Positions 35,554 to 44,404 are shown, numbered from the stretch's first letter. The stretch is DNA of 45,533 nt from Akkermansia sp. (GCA_017521405.1 JAFXCP010000010.1:1-45533), one strand, 5' to 3'. A program made the numbers and translations. Notes: a model not told the origin generated them from the sequence alone.

Positions 35554-36273
35554 ATGGAAAAAGGCGAGGAAAAGAGAACCATATTAGTGGCAGAAGATGA
35601 TTCCGCCATCTGTGGTATTCTGGCGGACACACTGCAAAATGCAGGATATGCCGTACTCACCGCTCCGGATGGAAAGGCAGCATTGGAGCTGCTACTCTCC
35701 CGTCCTATCGACCTTGCGCTGCTGGATATCAACATGCCGGAAATCAACGGATTCCGGCTTCTGAAAATCATGGGGAAGGAATGCCCCGGCATCCCCAGCA
35801 TCATCCTGACCGCCCATGGCGAGGAGCAGGAGCGAGTTAAAGGATTGCAACTAGGGGCAGATGATTATGTGGTAAAACCCTTTAGCATTGCGGAGCTGCA
35901 AGCTCGCATCGCCGCAGTATTGAGGCGCAGCCCGGGCAGGCAACTGGCCGTAGCCCAGCAACTTCCCTTTCCCGGCGGCATTCTGGATGGAGAGAACCGC
36001 ACTGCCACCCAATCGGATGGCACCCCCATTCCCCTTACAGAAAAGGAATTTGAACTCTTCCGCTATTTTCTCACCCATCCCGGTCGTATCCTTTCGCAGG
36101 AGGAACTGTTACTACGAGTATGGGGTTCACGCCTCGGCCTCGGAAAAACCCGCACCGTAGCCGTCACACTGGCAAGATTAAAGGAAAAGCTGGGAGCGGA
36201 GACGGCCTCGGCCTTCGAGACCATACGCGGACAAGGATACCGCTGGCAACCCACCCAGAACACGAGCGCATGA
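35554..36273 (+). CDS. OmpR-family response regulator
   Basis: A 239-residue regulator. The receiver domain shows the acidic pair EDD near residue 15, the phospho-acceptor Asp58 in LLDINMP, Thr in LTAHG and Lys108 in VVKPF. A winged-helix DNA-binding domain follows (LTEKEFELFRYFLTHPGRIL, GQGYRW at the end). It starts 20 bases after the fucosidase gene and overlaps the sensor kinase gene by four bases (ATGA). The likely role is control of genes for mucin-sugar use or envelope stress, judged only by position. Confidence 0.95.
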   Translation: MEKGEEKRTILVAEDDSAICGILADTLQNAGYAVLTAPDGKAALELLLSRPIDLALLDINMPEINGFRLLKIMGKECPGIPSIILTAHGEEQERVKGLQLGADDYVVKPFSIAELQARIAAVLRRSPGRQLAVAQQLPFPGGILDGENRTATQSDGTPIPLTEKEFELFRYFLTHPGRILSQEELLLRVWGSRLGLGKTRTVAVTLARLKEKLGAETASAFETIRGQGYRWQPTQNTSA

Positions 36274-37838
36274 AGAAGAAACCCATCATCATCCTGCTCT
36301 GTTTTGCCCTGCTTACCCTCCTTGCAGCCGGATGGCAAATATACGAGGCCGCTAATTTAGAAAGCAGGCTCAAAGCCATAGACCAACAAGCGCAACTCAC
36401 ACGCCTGCTGGAACTTTCCCTTCCTCGTGTACAGGAAAAACTGCAGGCTCTCATCAATGCAGAACGTGCCAAACTGGGGTTTGCCCCCCCCGTGGAAGCA
36501 GCCGTGTACCCCATGCCGGAGGGAGGCATGGCCGATTTTAACTGCGGATTTTTCTTAGTGGGACCCTCCGGTGTGCAAGTTCCTCCCGGGCAGGAGGGGT
36601 TTGCCACGCTCCTGAACAGCGCAACAGCCGTTATCGATACCATTCGCCGTAAGGCCTACAACCCCTCTGCCCCCATTTACGACCCGGCAAAACCCACCGG
36701 CTACGACCCCCGCACCCAGCTTCCCATCTTCGGAGTATACGAGGCCATGGACCCGGATTTTACCCAAGCACTGCAACTCAAGGGCAATCCGGGACCCTTT
36801 TTTGCATGGCACTATGGGGATAACCTCGTGTACATGCGCAGCGTACCCACCACCCACGGTTCTGCGGCAGAGGGCTTCATTATCGATGCAAAAAAACTTT
36901 CCGCGCATCTTCTGCCGTTGGTAGAAACGGCACTCAAAAAGCCGGAAATCACATTTCCTCGCAAAGGGGAAGCAGCCAATCTTTCCCCCCTGCCCCTTGT
37001 ACTCCGCCCCGGTTCGGAAGTGGAACTACCCGACACCGCCACACGAGCAAAAGCCCTTAGCAGCTCCGTCTCCAGCATCTGGTTTGTCTCCCTGCTCACC
37101 ATCAGCATTTTATTCGCCCTGCTAGCCTTCTACACTCGCATCGAACGCCGCCGCGCCGACTTTGTTTCCGCAGTAACCCACGAGCTTCGCACCCCCCTCA
37201 CCAGCTTCAGCCTCATCACGGAAATGCTGCACCAAAACAAAGTGCCGGCCGAAAAAGTGGACGAATACCACGAAACGCTCTACCAAGAAAGCCGCCGCTT
37301 GGGGCATCTTGTGGAAAACGTACTGGCCTTTGCCCGCCTTACCCGTGGCAAAATACGCGGGAGGCAGGATGCCGGGCCCTGCATTCAGATGCTGGCCGGA
37401 GTTATCGACAAGATTACCCCGCGCCTGAAAAGTGCCGGATTCCAAGTAACCTTTGTGCCGGATAAACGCGCCGAGCTGCTCACCCTACATACGGATCTCC
37501 TTTCTCTCGAGCAGATTCTGACAAACCTGGCGGATAACGCCATTAAATATGCAGCCACGGCAGCAGCCCCCGCTATCGCCATTCACGTTGTACGCGGGCA
37601 CGATACACTTTCCCTGCGTTTTACGGACAACGGTCCCGGCATTCCCGCCAATTTACAAAGACAGCTTTTCCGCCCCTTCTCCCGCTCCGCGCAAGCCACC
37701 GCCGGCCGCAAACCGGGCATAGGCTTGGGCCTTGCCCTCTCCCGGGATATTGCCCGCAGCATCGGAGGAGAACTCAGTCTGGAAAAAGCGGACTCCGATG
37801 GCACTACATTCCTCCTGCAACTTCCCCTTACCAAATAA
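36270..37838 (+). CDS. Sensor histidine kinase with periplasmic domain
   Basis: A 522-residue kinase starting at ATG 36270. The first membrane helix is at residues 6-21 and the second at about 269-291, enclosing a periplasmic domain of some 245 residues that I do not recognise. HisKA follows with His304 in THELRTPLTS, then the ATPase domain with the N box NLADNAIKYA, the G1 box TDNGPGIP and the G2 box GIGLGLALS. There is no HAMP or PAS domain between the second helix and HisKA. It pairs with the overlapping response regulator gene. Confidence 0.93.
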   Translation: MKKKPIIILLCFALLTLLAAGWQIYEAANLESRLKAIDQQAQLTRLLELSLPRVQEKLQALINAERAKLGFAPPVEAAVYPMPEGGMADFNCGFFLVGPSGVQVPPGQEGFATLLNSATAVIDTIRRKAYNPSAPIYDPAKPTGYDPRTQLPIFGVYEAMDPDFTQALQLKGNPGPFFAWHYGDNLVYMRSVPTTHGSAAEGFIIDAKKLSAHLLPLVETALKKPEITFPRKGEAANLSPLPLVLRPGSEVELPDTATRAKALSSSVSSIWFVSLLTISILFALLAFYTRIERRRADFVSAVTHELRTPLTSFSLITEMLHQNKVPAEKVDEYHETLYQESRRLGHLVENVLAFARLTRGKIRGRQDAGPCIQMLAGVIDKITPRLKSAGFQVTFVPDKRAELLTLHTDLLSLEQILTNLADNAIKYAATAAAPAIAIHVVRGHDTLSLRFTDNGPGIPANLQRQLFRPFSRSAQATAGRKPGIGLGLALSRDIARSIGGELSLEKADSDGTTFLLQLPLTK

Positions 37839-37866
37839 ATAAAGATTCTAACCCAACAACAATACC

Positions 37867-38802
37867 ATGAAAAAAAACATCATCCTTGCCACAGCGCTCG
37901 CCTCTGCCGGTTTGTATAGCTCCTGCACATGGCAGCCCCTTACCTGCCACCTTACGGAAGCAGCACTCTCCACAGATGCCGCCGTACCCGTAGCGGTCTC
38001 CACCACCGCGGATACCCCCAACTACATTTACCAAAAAGGCACGCAGTTCTACCAGCCCGTCACCGTGCAATACGCCAAGGACAACGGCCGCGACATCATA
38101 CGCCGTTCCGACCACCCCACCCCCAACCTCCAGACTGCGGAAGAAAAAGCAGCACGCTTCATCCTGTCCGATACGGATGAAAAAGCAGTCTACTACTTCC
38201 CGCTGACCCCCGCAGAAGTAAAACAACGTGTGGGCGATAAGGAAGTGGGGAAAATTACCTATATGGGGCGCATCCCCGTACCTGCGGAAAACTTCGAGCA
38301 GGACGAAACCATCAAACAGCTGGAAAGTCTCACCGCAGAACTGCCTGCCAGCTGCCAGGCAGAACTCCCGGGAGATACCGCACCCTGCCGCCTTCTCTCC
38401 CTGAAAACACACGGTGAGGAACCGAGTGCCGGCGCCAAATTGTTGGCCGTTCCCGCCACATTGGTTGATCTCGGCGTGAACGCTACAGCCTTTGCCGTGG
38501 AAGGCACCGCCATGCTCGCATGCAGTCTGGTCTATGTTCCGTACACGATGATTACCGGCCAAGAGCAAGCGCAGCCTGAGCCGGCCGCCACCCCTGCTCC
38601 CACCCCTGCTCCCGAGGCTAAGAGCATTCCCGCCCCGGAAGCAACACAGCCGGCACTGCCCGCAGAACTCCAGAAACCGGCCATCCCTGCCACACCGGCA
38701 CCGGAGCCCGAGCCGGCTCCTGCCCCGGCACCCGCCGGTTCCCCCTTCCTTATGCCGGTGGCACAGCCGCAACCCGGCGTAGAGGTACCCACCAAGCTGT
38801 GA
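37867..38802 (+). CDS. Lipoprotein with Pro/Ala-rich tail, function unknown
   Basis: A 311-residue lipoprotein; the signal peptide ends in LYSSCTWQPL (Cys20). The central part (about residues 40-220) is mixed alpha/beta without a known motif and has four further Cys residues. After about residue 230 comes a Pro/Ala/Glu-rich linker (TPAPTPAPEAKSIPAPEA, EPEPAPAPAPAG) that could span the periplasm. It follows the sensor kinase by 28 bases and may be part of that operon. I cannot name a family. Confidence 0.65.
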   Translation: MKKNIILATALASAGLYSSCTWQPLTCHLTEAALSTDAAVPVAVSTTADTPNYIYQKGTQFYQPVTVQYAKDNGRDIIRRSDHPTPNLQTAEEKAARFILSDTDEKAVYYFPLTPAEVKQRVGDKEVGKITYMGRIPVPAENFEQDETIKQLESLTAELPASCQAELPGDTAPCRLLSLKTHGEEPSAGAKLLAVPATLVDLGVNATAFAVEGTAMLACSLVYVPYTMITGQEQAQPEPAATPAPTPAPEAKSIPAPEATQPALPAELQKPAIPATPAPEPEPAPAPAPAGSPFLMPVAQPQPGVEVPTKL

Positions 38803-38808
38803 ATTTCA

Positions 38809-38837
38809 TTGACAAACGATAGCATCTTTAATAGAAT
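38809..38837 (+). promoter_or_regulatory. Promoter of yggL, near-leaderless type
   Basis: A perfect TTGACA and TAGAAT are separated by exactly 17 bases; nine bases lie between the -10 box and ATG 38847. Confidence 0.75.
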
Positions 38838-38846
38838 CCTGCCACC

Positions 38847-39170
38847 ATGAAGAAACGACTTCGCAAAAAATACCGCGTGGGAGAGTTCCGTGAGCTTTGC
38901 TTCGGATTCACGTTCGACTATAAGGGCGATATTGAATCCACCGAGTGCGAGCAATTCCTGCACGCCTTCGTTGAGGATTGCATCGAAGCCAACGGCTTGG
39001 ACTGCGAGGGCAACATGACCGACGATGGCTGCAACATTACAGCCAAAGCCGTGGACCCCACCCAGACCAGCGAAGCCCAACGCCTCGCCGTAAAGAGCTG
39101 GCTGGAAGCCCGCTCCGACGTGGAGGTGAAGAGCTTTACCGAGCTGCAGGATGCCTGGTACGGCATCTAA
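38847..39170 (+). CDS. yggL: YggL/DUF469 family ribosome-associated protein
   Basis: A 107-residue protein similar to E. coli YggL, a 50S-subunit-associated protein: the basic start KKRLRKKYRVGEFREL, the FTFDYKG strand, the region DFC/EDCIEANGL and the final helix SFTELQDAWYG. No signal peptide; cytosolic. Its role in ribosome assembly or stability is known only in outline for the family. Confidence 0.88.
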   Translation: MKKRLRKKYRVGEFRELCFGFTFDYKGDIESTECEQFLHAFVEDCIEANGLDCEGNMTDDGCNITAKAVDPTQTSEAQRLAVKSWLEARSDVEVKSFTELQDAWYGI

Positions 39171-39256
39171 GTTCCTTTTGCCCTTTATCATCAGCCCCCG
39201 GCAGGCGGGCTGTAAAATAGTCTGCCACCTTTTTCTTCGCGAGATTTTCCCAGACC

Positions 39257-40396
39257 ATGAACGACAGCCAGCAGCCCAAAGCCATCTTTGCCAAAGGACT
39301 CAAAGGCGTTATTGCCAACGAGACAGGACTGAGCGACGTACGCGGTGAGGAGGGGCGCCTCCTCTACTGCGGGTACGACATTGAAGATTTGGTAGACCTT
39401 TGCAGTTTTACGGAAATCATCTACCTGCTCCTCAATAAACGCCTGCCCAACCGCGAAGAACTCACCGGGCTGGAACAGCGCCTGCGCAACGACCGCGAAC
39501 TGCCCCAACCCATTTTGGACTTCTTCAAGACCGCCACAAAAACGGCGCGTCCCATGAGTGCCCTTCGCACAGCCGTCTCCATGCTCGGCATGTACGATGA
39601 CCGCACCAAGGACCCCACGCAGATGAAGGAAATCGGGCTCTCCCTCATTGCCAAGATACCTGTCATGGCCGCCTATTATTACCGCATATGTCAGGGCTTG
39701 GAGTTGCCCCCCATCCGCACGGATTTGGACGAAGCCGCCCACTTCCTCTGGCTGCTCAAAGGAGAGGAGCCGGACCCCGGCGAAGCCCAGATTCTGGATG
39801 TCGCTTATATTCTGCATGCGGACCACGGCATGAACGCTTCCACCTTCTCCGCCAGAGTAACCGCATCCACACTGTCGGACATGTACTCGGCCATCACCTC
39901 GGCCATCGGCTCCCTCAAAGGTCCCCTACATGGCGGCGCCAACGAAGCCGTTATCGAAATGCTCAAAGAAATTGGCGAGGAAGAAAACGTGGAGGAATAC
40001 ATTAACCGCAAACTGGCCAACAAAGAAAAAATCTTCGGCATGGGGCACCGCGTATACCGCACGCTGGATCCGCGTGCACCCCTCCTGCGCCGCATTGCCA
40101 TCCGCCTTACCCGCACCATGGGTGAGCCTAAGTGGATTCGCATGAGCGACCGCATCGCAAAAATTATGCGTGCTCGTAAGAACCTGAATGCCAACGTGGA
40201 CTTTTATTCCGCCACGGTATACTACAGCTTGGGCATTCCCACACGCATGTTCACCGTACTCTTCGCTATTGCTCGTTCTGCTGGCTGGGTGGCGCAGATT
40301 CTTGAGCAACTGGAGGACAATACCCTGTACCGGCCACTCTCCGCTTACAAAGGGCCGGACGACCCCCTGCTGGTACCCATGCTGGATATGCGCTGA
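39257..40396 (+). CDS. gltA: Citrate synthase
   Basis: A 379-residue citrate synthase of the short (type I-like) form. Catalytic histidines lie in GPLHGGANE and GMGHRVY, and the catalytic Asp in NVDFYSATVYY; the segment ADHGMNASTF is also typical. It condenses oxaloacetate and acetyl-CoA in the citrate cycle. It could also work as a 2-methylcitrate synthase; sequence alone does not separate these. It is a single-gene unit with a terminator at 40426. Confidence 0.95.
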   Translation: MNDSQQPKAIFAKGLKGVIANETGLSDVRGEEGRLLYCGYDIEDLVDLCSFTEIIYLLLNKRLPNREELTGLEQRLRNDRELPQPILDFFKTATKTARPMSALRTAVSMLGMYDDRTKDPTQMKEIGLSLIAKIPVMAAYYYRICQGLELPPIRTDLDEAAHFLWLLKGEEPDPGEAQILDVAYILHADHGMNASTFSARVTASTLSDMYSAITSAIGSLKGPLHGGANEAVIEMLKEIGEEENVEEYINRKLANKEKIFGMGHRVYRTLDPRAPLLRRIAIRLTRTMGEPKWIRMSDRIAKIMRARKNLNANVDFYSATVYYSLGIPTRMFTVLFAIARSAGWVAQILEQLEDNTLYRPLSAYKGPDDPLLVPMLDMR

Positions 40397-40425
40397 AGCG
40401 CCGTTTTTCCCCCTTAATTTCTTCG

Positions 40426-40462
40426 GAACGAGCTCGCCCCTTTGGCGGGCTCGTTCCCTTTT
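40426..40462 (+). terminator. Rho-independent terminator of citrate synthase
   Basis: GAACGAGCTCGCC pairs with GGCGGGCTCGTTC (one mismatch), followed by CCTTTTCC. Confidence 0.82.
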
Positions 40463-40469
40463 CCGGTGC

Positions 40470-40501
40470 AAAAAAAACGCATGCCCGGAGAGGGGCATGC
40501 G
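40470..40501 (-). terminator. Rho-independent terminator of the glycine-zipper lipoprotein gene
   Basis: On the minus strand GCATGCCC pairs with GGGCATGC, followed by a run of eight T residues. Confidence 0.85.
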
Positions 40502-40530
40502 GAAAATCTTCTGCTAAAGCACACAAATCT

Positions 40531-41019
40531 TTAGAAATTGCCATCGGGCTCGAAGCGGGAATTACCACCCAGATAGAACATACCATGGGTACCCACGGGA
40601 ATGTAACCCGTCTGTTTGGAAACCGGCTGAGTCACCGTATAGGTCGTATTCTTGGTACCATCAATCAGCACCGTCAGTGTCTGCCCGGCCGTGTTACCGG
40701 CGGCATCCGTCATGTAGCGACCGGCCAAGGCACCCAGCACACCGAAACCCACGGTGGAGGCAATACGCCCGGAGCCGCCGCCCAGCAGCTGGCCGGCACC
40801 GGCACCCACGGCAGCACCCACGCCCGTACCAATGTTACGAGCCGTGCCGGTGGTTTCAATAGTCACATTCTTGGCAGAAATCACCGTAGCGGGGAGAGCT
40901 TGGGATGCCACGCCCACCTGATTGGCACGCACTGTGTTACCATCCACCATGGAGGTGCAGGAGGCAAGCATGAATGCACCTGCTGCAAGAGCCGTCATTA
41001 CGAAATGAGTCTTCATCAT
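40531..41019 (-). CDS. Glycine-zipper outer-membrane lipoprotein (SlyB/17-kDa-like)
   Basis: A 162-residue lipoprotein (MLASCTSM, Cys21) with a Gly-rich zipper of two hairpin-forming stretches (GTGVGAAVGAGAGQLLGG and FGVLGALAGRYM), a feature of the SlyB/Pal-17kDa proteins that span or lie flat against the outer membrane. A C-terminal domain with a Thr-rich strand region follows. A second ATG directly precedes the chosen one (MM at the start), so the start is uncertain by one codon. Confidence 0.78.
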   Translation of the reverse strand: MMKTHFVMTALAAGAFMLASCTSMVDGNTVRANQVGVASQALPATVISAKNVTIETTGTARNIGTGVGAAVGAGAGQLLGGGSGRIASTVGFGVLGALAGRYMTDAAGNTAGQTLTVLIDGTKNTTYTVTQPVSKQTGYIPVGTHGMFYLGGNSRFEPDGNF

Positions 41020-41200
41020 ATACTTAGTTTGGGGGTTGTAAGATTACCGGGCTTTCTGCTCTTATACGCCCAGAGAAGCTACCATATGGTAATCCTCCCC
41101 GGTGGCGGCGTCAAGCGAAAAACGCGCCCGCTTTCTACTAGAATAGCGCACCGGCACGCACTTTTGTTTCATTCTGTCAAAAAAAAGACAGAAATTTGGC

Positions 41201-41229
41201 TTGCAAATACCAAAAGATTGCTGTATAAG
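41201..41229 (+). promoter_or_regulatory. Promoter of the small basic protein gene
   Basis: TTGCAA and TATAAG are separated by exactly 17 bases. The start would be near 41236, giving a leader of about 50 bases with the hairpin TCCGCA-GCGAT-TGCGGA (41243-41259). Confidence 0.65.
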
Positions 41230-41286
41230 AAGCGACCACCTTTCCGCAGCGATTGCGGAGCTAACCTTTACCAAACACAGATTCAT

Positions 41287-41442
41287 ATGTCCAAGCACTC
41301 CACACTCAAGGCTACTGGTACCGTCGGCGGCAAGCGTTCCGTTCTCAAGCGTTTCGAGCGCGTTAAGCTCATGAAGGAGCGCGGCCAGTGGAAGGAAGGT
41401 CAGAGCCCCATCGGCCTGCCCAAGACCAAGTTCGAGTCCTAA
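41287..41442 (+). CDS. Chlamydiae/Verrucomicrobia-type small basic ribosome-linked protein
   Basis: A 51-residue, very basic protein (MSKHSTLKATGTVGGKRSV at the start, then FERVKLMKERG and GLPKTKFES at the end). The pattern matches the short basic family recorded for Chlamydiae and Verrucomicrobia and thought to be linked to the ribosome (TIGR04137 type). It supports the taxonomic placement of this contig. It has a strong promoter and a structured leader, fitting a highly expressed ribosomal-type gene. Confidence 0.8.
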   Translation: MSKHSTLKATGTVGGKRSVLKRFERVKLMKERGQWKEGQSPIGLPKTKFES

Positions 41443-41543
41443 GTCTGTTACCCGGCAAAAGGGTACCCCGAATTTTCTGGAGCCTCCCGGTTGTTTCCGC
41501 GACCGCGAGGCTTTCTTGCATCCACTCCGAGTATTTTTTCTCC

Positions 41544-42941
41544 ATGTCCGAAGATAATGGATATCCCGCTGCCCCGGAAGGCAGCATCCGCTTAAATAAG
41601 TTTTTAGCCTCCTGCGGGTACGAATCCCGCCGTGCGGCTGATCGTCTCATTGCCGAAGGGCGCGTCGAAGTCAACGGCAAAGCTGTCGATACCCCGGGGC
41701 TGCGCGTTATGCCCACGGACTTTGTACGCGTGGATGGTCGCCATGCCACGCCCAAGGAAGAAGTGGTCATTCTGCTGAACAAGCCGCGCGGTTATGTATG
41801 CAGCAGAGAGCCGCAAGGCGCCATTGGCACCGTGTACGACCTCCTCCCTGCCAAATACCGCTACGCTAACTATGTAGGGCGTTTGGACGCAGACAGCGAG
41901 GGACTCCTCCTCTTTACCAATAACGGCAGCATCAGCCAAAGCATTGCCCACCCTAAAGGCGGCATCGAAAAGGAATACTGGGTCACGCTCGACCAAGCAT
42001 TCGATAGCAGCGTACTGCTGCAACTGCTCAAAGGCGTACGCATCCCGGAGGGGCAAGCCAAGGCCAAGTACGTTTCCCGCCTCTCTGCCCGCCGTGCCTG
42101 CGTGGTACTGGAGCAAGGGCTGAAACGCCAAGTACGCCAAATGTTTGCCTGCCTTGGTCTCCGAGTCAAGAAACTGGTACGCGTCCGCATCGGCTCCATG
42201 TGGGGCGGAGATTTGGAACCCGGGCATTGCGAACTGCTTAGCCCGGAACGCATCGCCGAAGCCACCACCAATCCGCGCCGCCGCAAGGGTCTCATGGGAG
42301 CCAAGCAGGTATTCAAGCCTCGCCGCGTCTCCATCTCCCCGGATAAGGAGGAAGAGGAGGAAGCCGGATACATCTTTAACCCTGCCGATTTTGAAACGGA
42401 GGAGGAAGCCCTCGGCATCTCCACCAAGTTTACCGATGGGGAAGCCTTCGAGCCGGAGCGCGAGGATTCCCGCCGCCCCTTTGGTCGCGCCCCCCGCAAG
42501 CGCCGCGAGTGGGATGATGCCCCCCCGCGTGAACGCCGCTCCTTTGGCGACCGCGAGCGCAACCCCTTCGGGGAACGCCGCTCCTTTGGCGACCGCGAGC
42601 GCAAACCCTTCGGAGAGCGCCGCTCTTTTGGCGACCGCGAGCGCAAACCCTTCGGAGAGCGCCGCTCTTTTGGTGACCGCGAGCGCAAACCCTTCGGGGA
42701 ACGCCGTTCCTTCGGTGACCGCGAGCGCAAACCCTTCGGGGAACGCCGTTCCTTCGGCGACCGCGAGCGCAAACCCTTCGGGGAACGCCGCTCCTTTGGC
42801 GACCGCGAGCGCAAATCCTCCTTCGGGGAACGCCGCTCCTTCGGCGACCGCGAGCGCAAACCCTTCGGGGAACGCCGTTCCTTTGGCGACCGCAAAACCT
42901 TTGGCGGACCGCGTTCCTTCGGCAAGCGCCGCGGAGAGTAA
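41544..42941 (+). CDS. RluB/RsuA-type pseudouridine synthase with repetitive basic tail
   Basis: A 465-residue protein starting at ATG 41544. An S4 RNA-binding domain comes first (IRLNKFLASCGYESRRAADR), then the pseudouridine synthase core with the catalytic Asp in VGRLDADSEGLLLFTN and the RQVRQMFACLG segment. It isomerises uridine in rRNA; RluB (23S 2605) is the most likely target type. After about residue 260 a charged stretch leads to a tail of eight full copies of a 14-residue unit (ERRSFGDRERKPFG; residues 330-442), which should be disordered and RNA-binding. The tail makes up about a quarter of the protein. Confidence 0.93.
   Translation: MSEDNGYPAAPEGSIRLNKFLASCGYESRRAADRLIAEGRVEVNGKAVDTPGLRVMPTDFVRVDGRHATPKEEVVILLNKPRGYVCSREPQGAIGTVYDLLPAKYRYANYVGRLDADSEGLLLFTNNGSISQSIAHPKGGIEKEYWVTLDQAFDSSVLLQLLKGVRIPEGQAKAKYVSRLSARRACVVLEQGLKRQVRQMFACLGLRVKKLVRVRIGSMWGGDLEPGHCELLSPERIAEATTNPRRRKGLMGAKQVFKPRRVSISPDKEEEEEAGYIFNPADFETEEEALGISTKFTDGEAFEPEREDSRRPFGRAPRKRREWDDAPPRERRSFGDRERNPFGERRSFGDRERKPFGERRSFGDRERKPFGERRSFGDRERKPFGERRSFGDRERKPFGERRSFGDRERKPFGERRSFGDRERKSSFGERRSFGDRERKPFGERRSFGDRKTFGGPRSFGKRRGE
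42531..42893 (+). repeat. In-frame tandem repeat, 42-base unit, eight copies plus part
   Basis: Eight units (one of 45 bases) lie at 42531-42869, and a partial ninth to 42893. Copies differ mainly at third codon positions, such as CGCTCC or CGTTCC and TTTGGC or TTCGGC, while the encoded residues stay the same. One unit has Asn for Lys and one has an extra Ser. Confidence 0.93.
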
Positions 42942-42961
42942 GCTCCATCCATTCATTCCTC

Positions 42962-43005
42962 ATGCGGTGCCGTGGGATTCCTTATCCCGGCACCGCATTT
43001 TCTTT
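42962..43005 (+). terminator. Terminator of the pseudouridine synthase gene
   Basis: ATGCGGTGCCG pairs with CGGCACCGCAT, with an inner GGGAT/ATCCC pairing, followed by TTTTC TTTC. Confidence 0.85.
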
Positions 43006-43045
43006 CAACAAAAGGAGCATGTTATCATTCTCACCCCTAAGCACC

Positions 43046-44404
43046 ATGAAAAAGAATCTTTTTCTCCTCTTCTGCCTTCTTCTTCCGGCTCTCGCAGAGC
43101 AGCCGCAGAACAGCAGCCCTGCCGCGCCTGATACCGCTACGGAGGAACGCCTGGCGGGGCTCAAAGAAGCAGCTACACAGGGAGATGCCTATTCCCAGCG
43201 GCAGCTATACCTGCGCTACGCCATCCAGGGGCACCAAGAACAAGCCCGACACTGGGCGGATACCCTGCTCCAAAACCTCAACGCCAAGGCCGAAAACGGG
43301 GACCTAACCGCCATGTGGACACTGGCACGCCTCTTCATGGCAGGGGATGAATACATCCCCACCGATAACGAAAAAACCCTCTTCTGGCTCAATCGGCTCT
43401 CCGCCCGGAACGACCCCTCTGCCGCCTTTCTTCTGGGCGAACTTTACAACAAACAAGGAAACCCGGAAGCCGCAAAATCCGCCTATGCCAAAGCCTATAC
43501 CATCTACACGCAAGAAGCCGCAGCAGGCAGGCAGGAATCCCTCTATTGGCAAGGCTATATGGAATTAAATGCGCTGGGTACGGAACTCAACGCGCAGGAG
43601 GGACTCGCACACATGGAGCAAGCCGCAGAGGCCGGTGTGGTCGGTGCCTCCTACCAGCTCTTCAAAGCTTACACCTCAGGGCTGGGTACGGAAAAATCCC
43701 CAGCCAAAGCGCTGCACCATGCACGCCGACTGGCGGACCACACACAAGACGGACAAATGGCCTACATCGTGGCCGATGCCTATCTGAATGCCAAAGGCGT
43801 GAACAAGGACGAAACTCTGGGGCAGCGCTATTTGGAACAAGCCGTACAGGCTCGCATTCCGGCAGCTCTGTACCACAAGGGCTGGCTCTTGCAGCAGGAA
43901 AACAAAGCCTCCGAAGCCCTGCCACTCTACCGGGAAGCCGCAGCGCAAGGGCATGCGGATGCCGCCGTGAAAGCCGGCACCATGATGCTCCGTGGCGAAG
44001 GCACCGAAAAGGACGCCGCAGAAGGGCTTAAATACCTGCACTACGCCGATACGGATTTGCAATCCCCCTTTGCCCCGTACGAACTCGCCCTCTACTACGA
44101 TGCCGCCGGGGAGCCGGAACTGGCCAACAGTTACTATGTGAGCGCCAGTAACCGCGGCTATCCGGCGGCATATGCCCGCCGCGGACTGCTGCACCTCAAC
44201 CCTCTGACAGAAGTCGATTGGAGCCCTACTGCCGCCTACCACTGGTGGAAATTGGGCAGCGATGCCGGGGATAGTGCCAGCACACTGTACCTGCGCCTTT
44301 ACATGTTTGGCTTTGTACCCCTGCTCCTCATCCTCATCTTCGGGCTTCCCTTGTACTGGGTACACCGCCTTAGTAAAAAAGCCCATCAGGAAACGGCGGA
44401 ATAA
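43046..44404 (+). CDS. Secreted or membrane-anchored Sel1-repeat protein
   Basis: A 452-residue protein starting at ATG 43046, where a signal peptide begins (KKNLFLLFCLLLPALAEQ); earlier in-frame ATGs overlap the preceding terminator. The body is a row of Sel1-like repeats of about 36 residues (A..GD..A...L...Y pattern, e.g. GLGTEKSPAKALHHARRLAD). A single membrane helix lies near the C-terminus (MFGFVPLLLILIFGLPLYW), followed by a short basic tail, so the repeats face the periplasm. Sel1 proteins are scaffolds; a partner is not known. Confidence 0.85.
   Translation: MKKNLFLLFCLLLPALAEQPQNSSPAAPDTATEERLAGLKEAATQGDAYSQRQLYLRYAIQGHQEQARHWADTLLQNLNAKAENGDLTAMWTLARLFMAGDEYIPTDNEKTLFWLNRLSARNDPSAAFLLGELYNKQGNPEAAKSAYAKAYTIYTQEAAAGRQESLYWQGYMELNALGTELNAQEGLAHMEQAAEAGVVGASYQLFKAYTSGLGTEKSPAKALHHARRLADHTQDGQMAYIVADAYLNAKGVNKDETLGQRYLEQAVQARIPAALYHKGWLLQQENKASEALPLYREAAAQGHADAAVKAGTMMLRGEGTEKDAAEGLKYLHYADTDLQSPFAPYELALYYDAAGEPELANSYYVSASNRGYPAAYARRGLLHLNPLTEVDWSPTAAYHWWKLGSDAGDSASTLYLRLYMFGFVPLLLILIFGLPLYWVHRLSKKAHQETAE

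Noticed and set aside
37828-38772. Minus-strand frame of 314 codons opposite the Pro/Ala-rich lipoprotein
   Set aside because: The plus-strand gene has a signal peptide and lipobox and fits the operon; the antisense product is Gly/Arg/Cys-rich nonsense typical of a shadow.
42531-42893. Regular 42-base repeats as a possible CRISPR array
   Set aside because: There are no unique spacers; the repeats are contiguous, in frame and encode a constant peptide.
41604-42956. Long minus-strand frames (450 and 360 codons) opposite the pseudouridine synthase
   Set aside because: They are shadows produced by the in-frame 42-base repeat and high GC; the plus-strand product has clear catalytic motifs.
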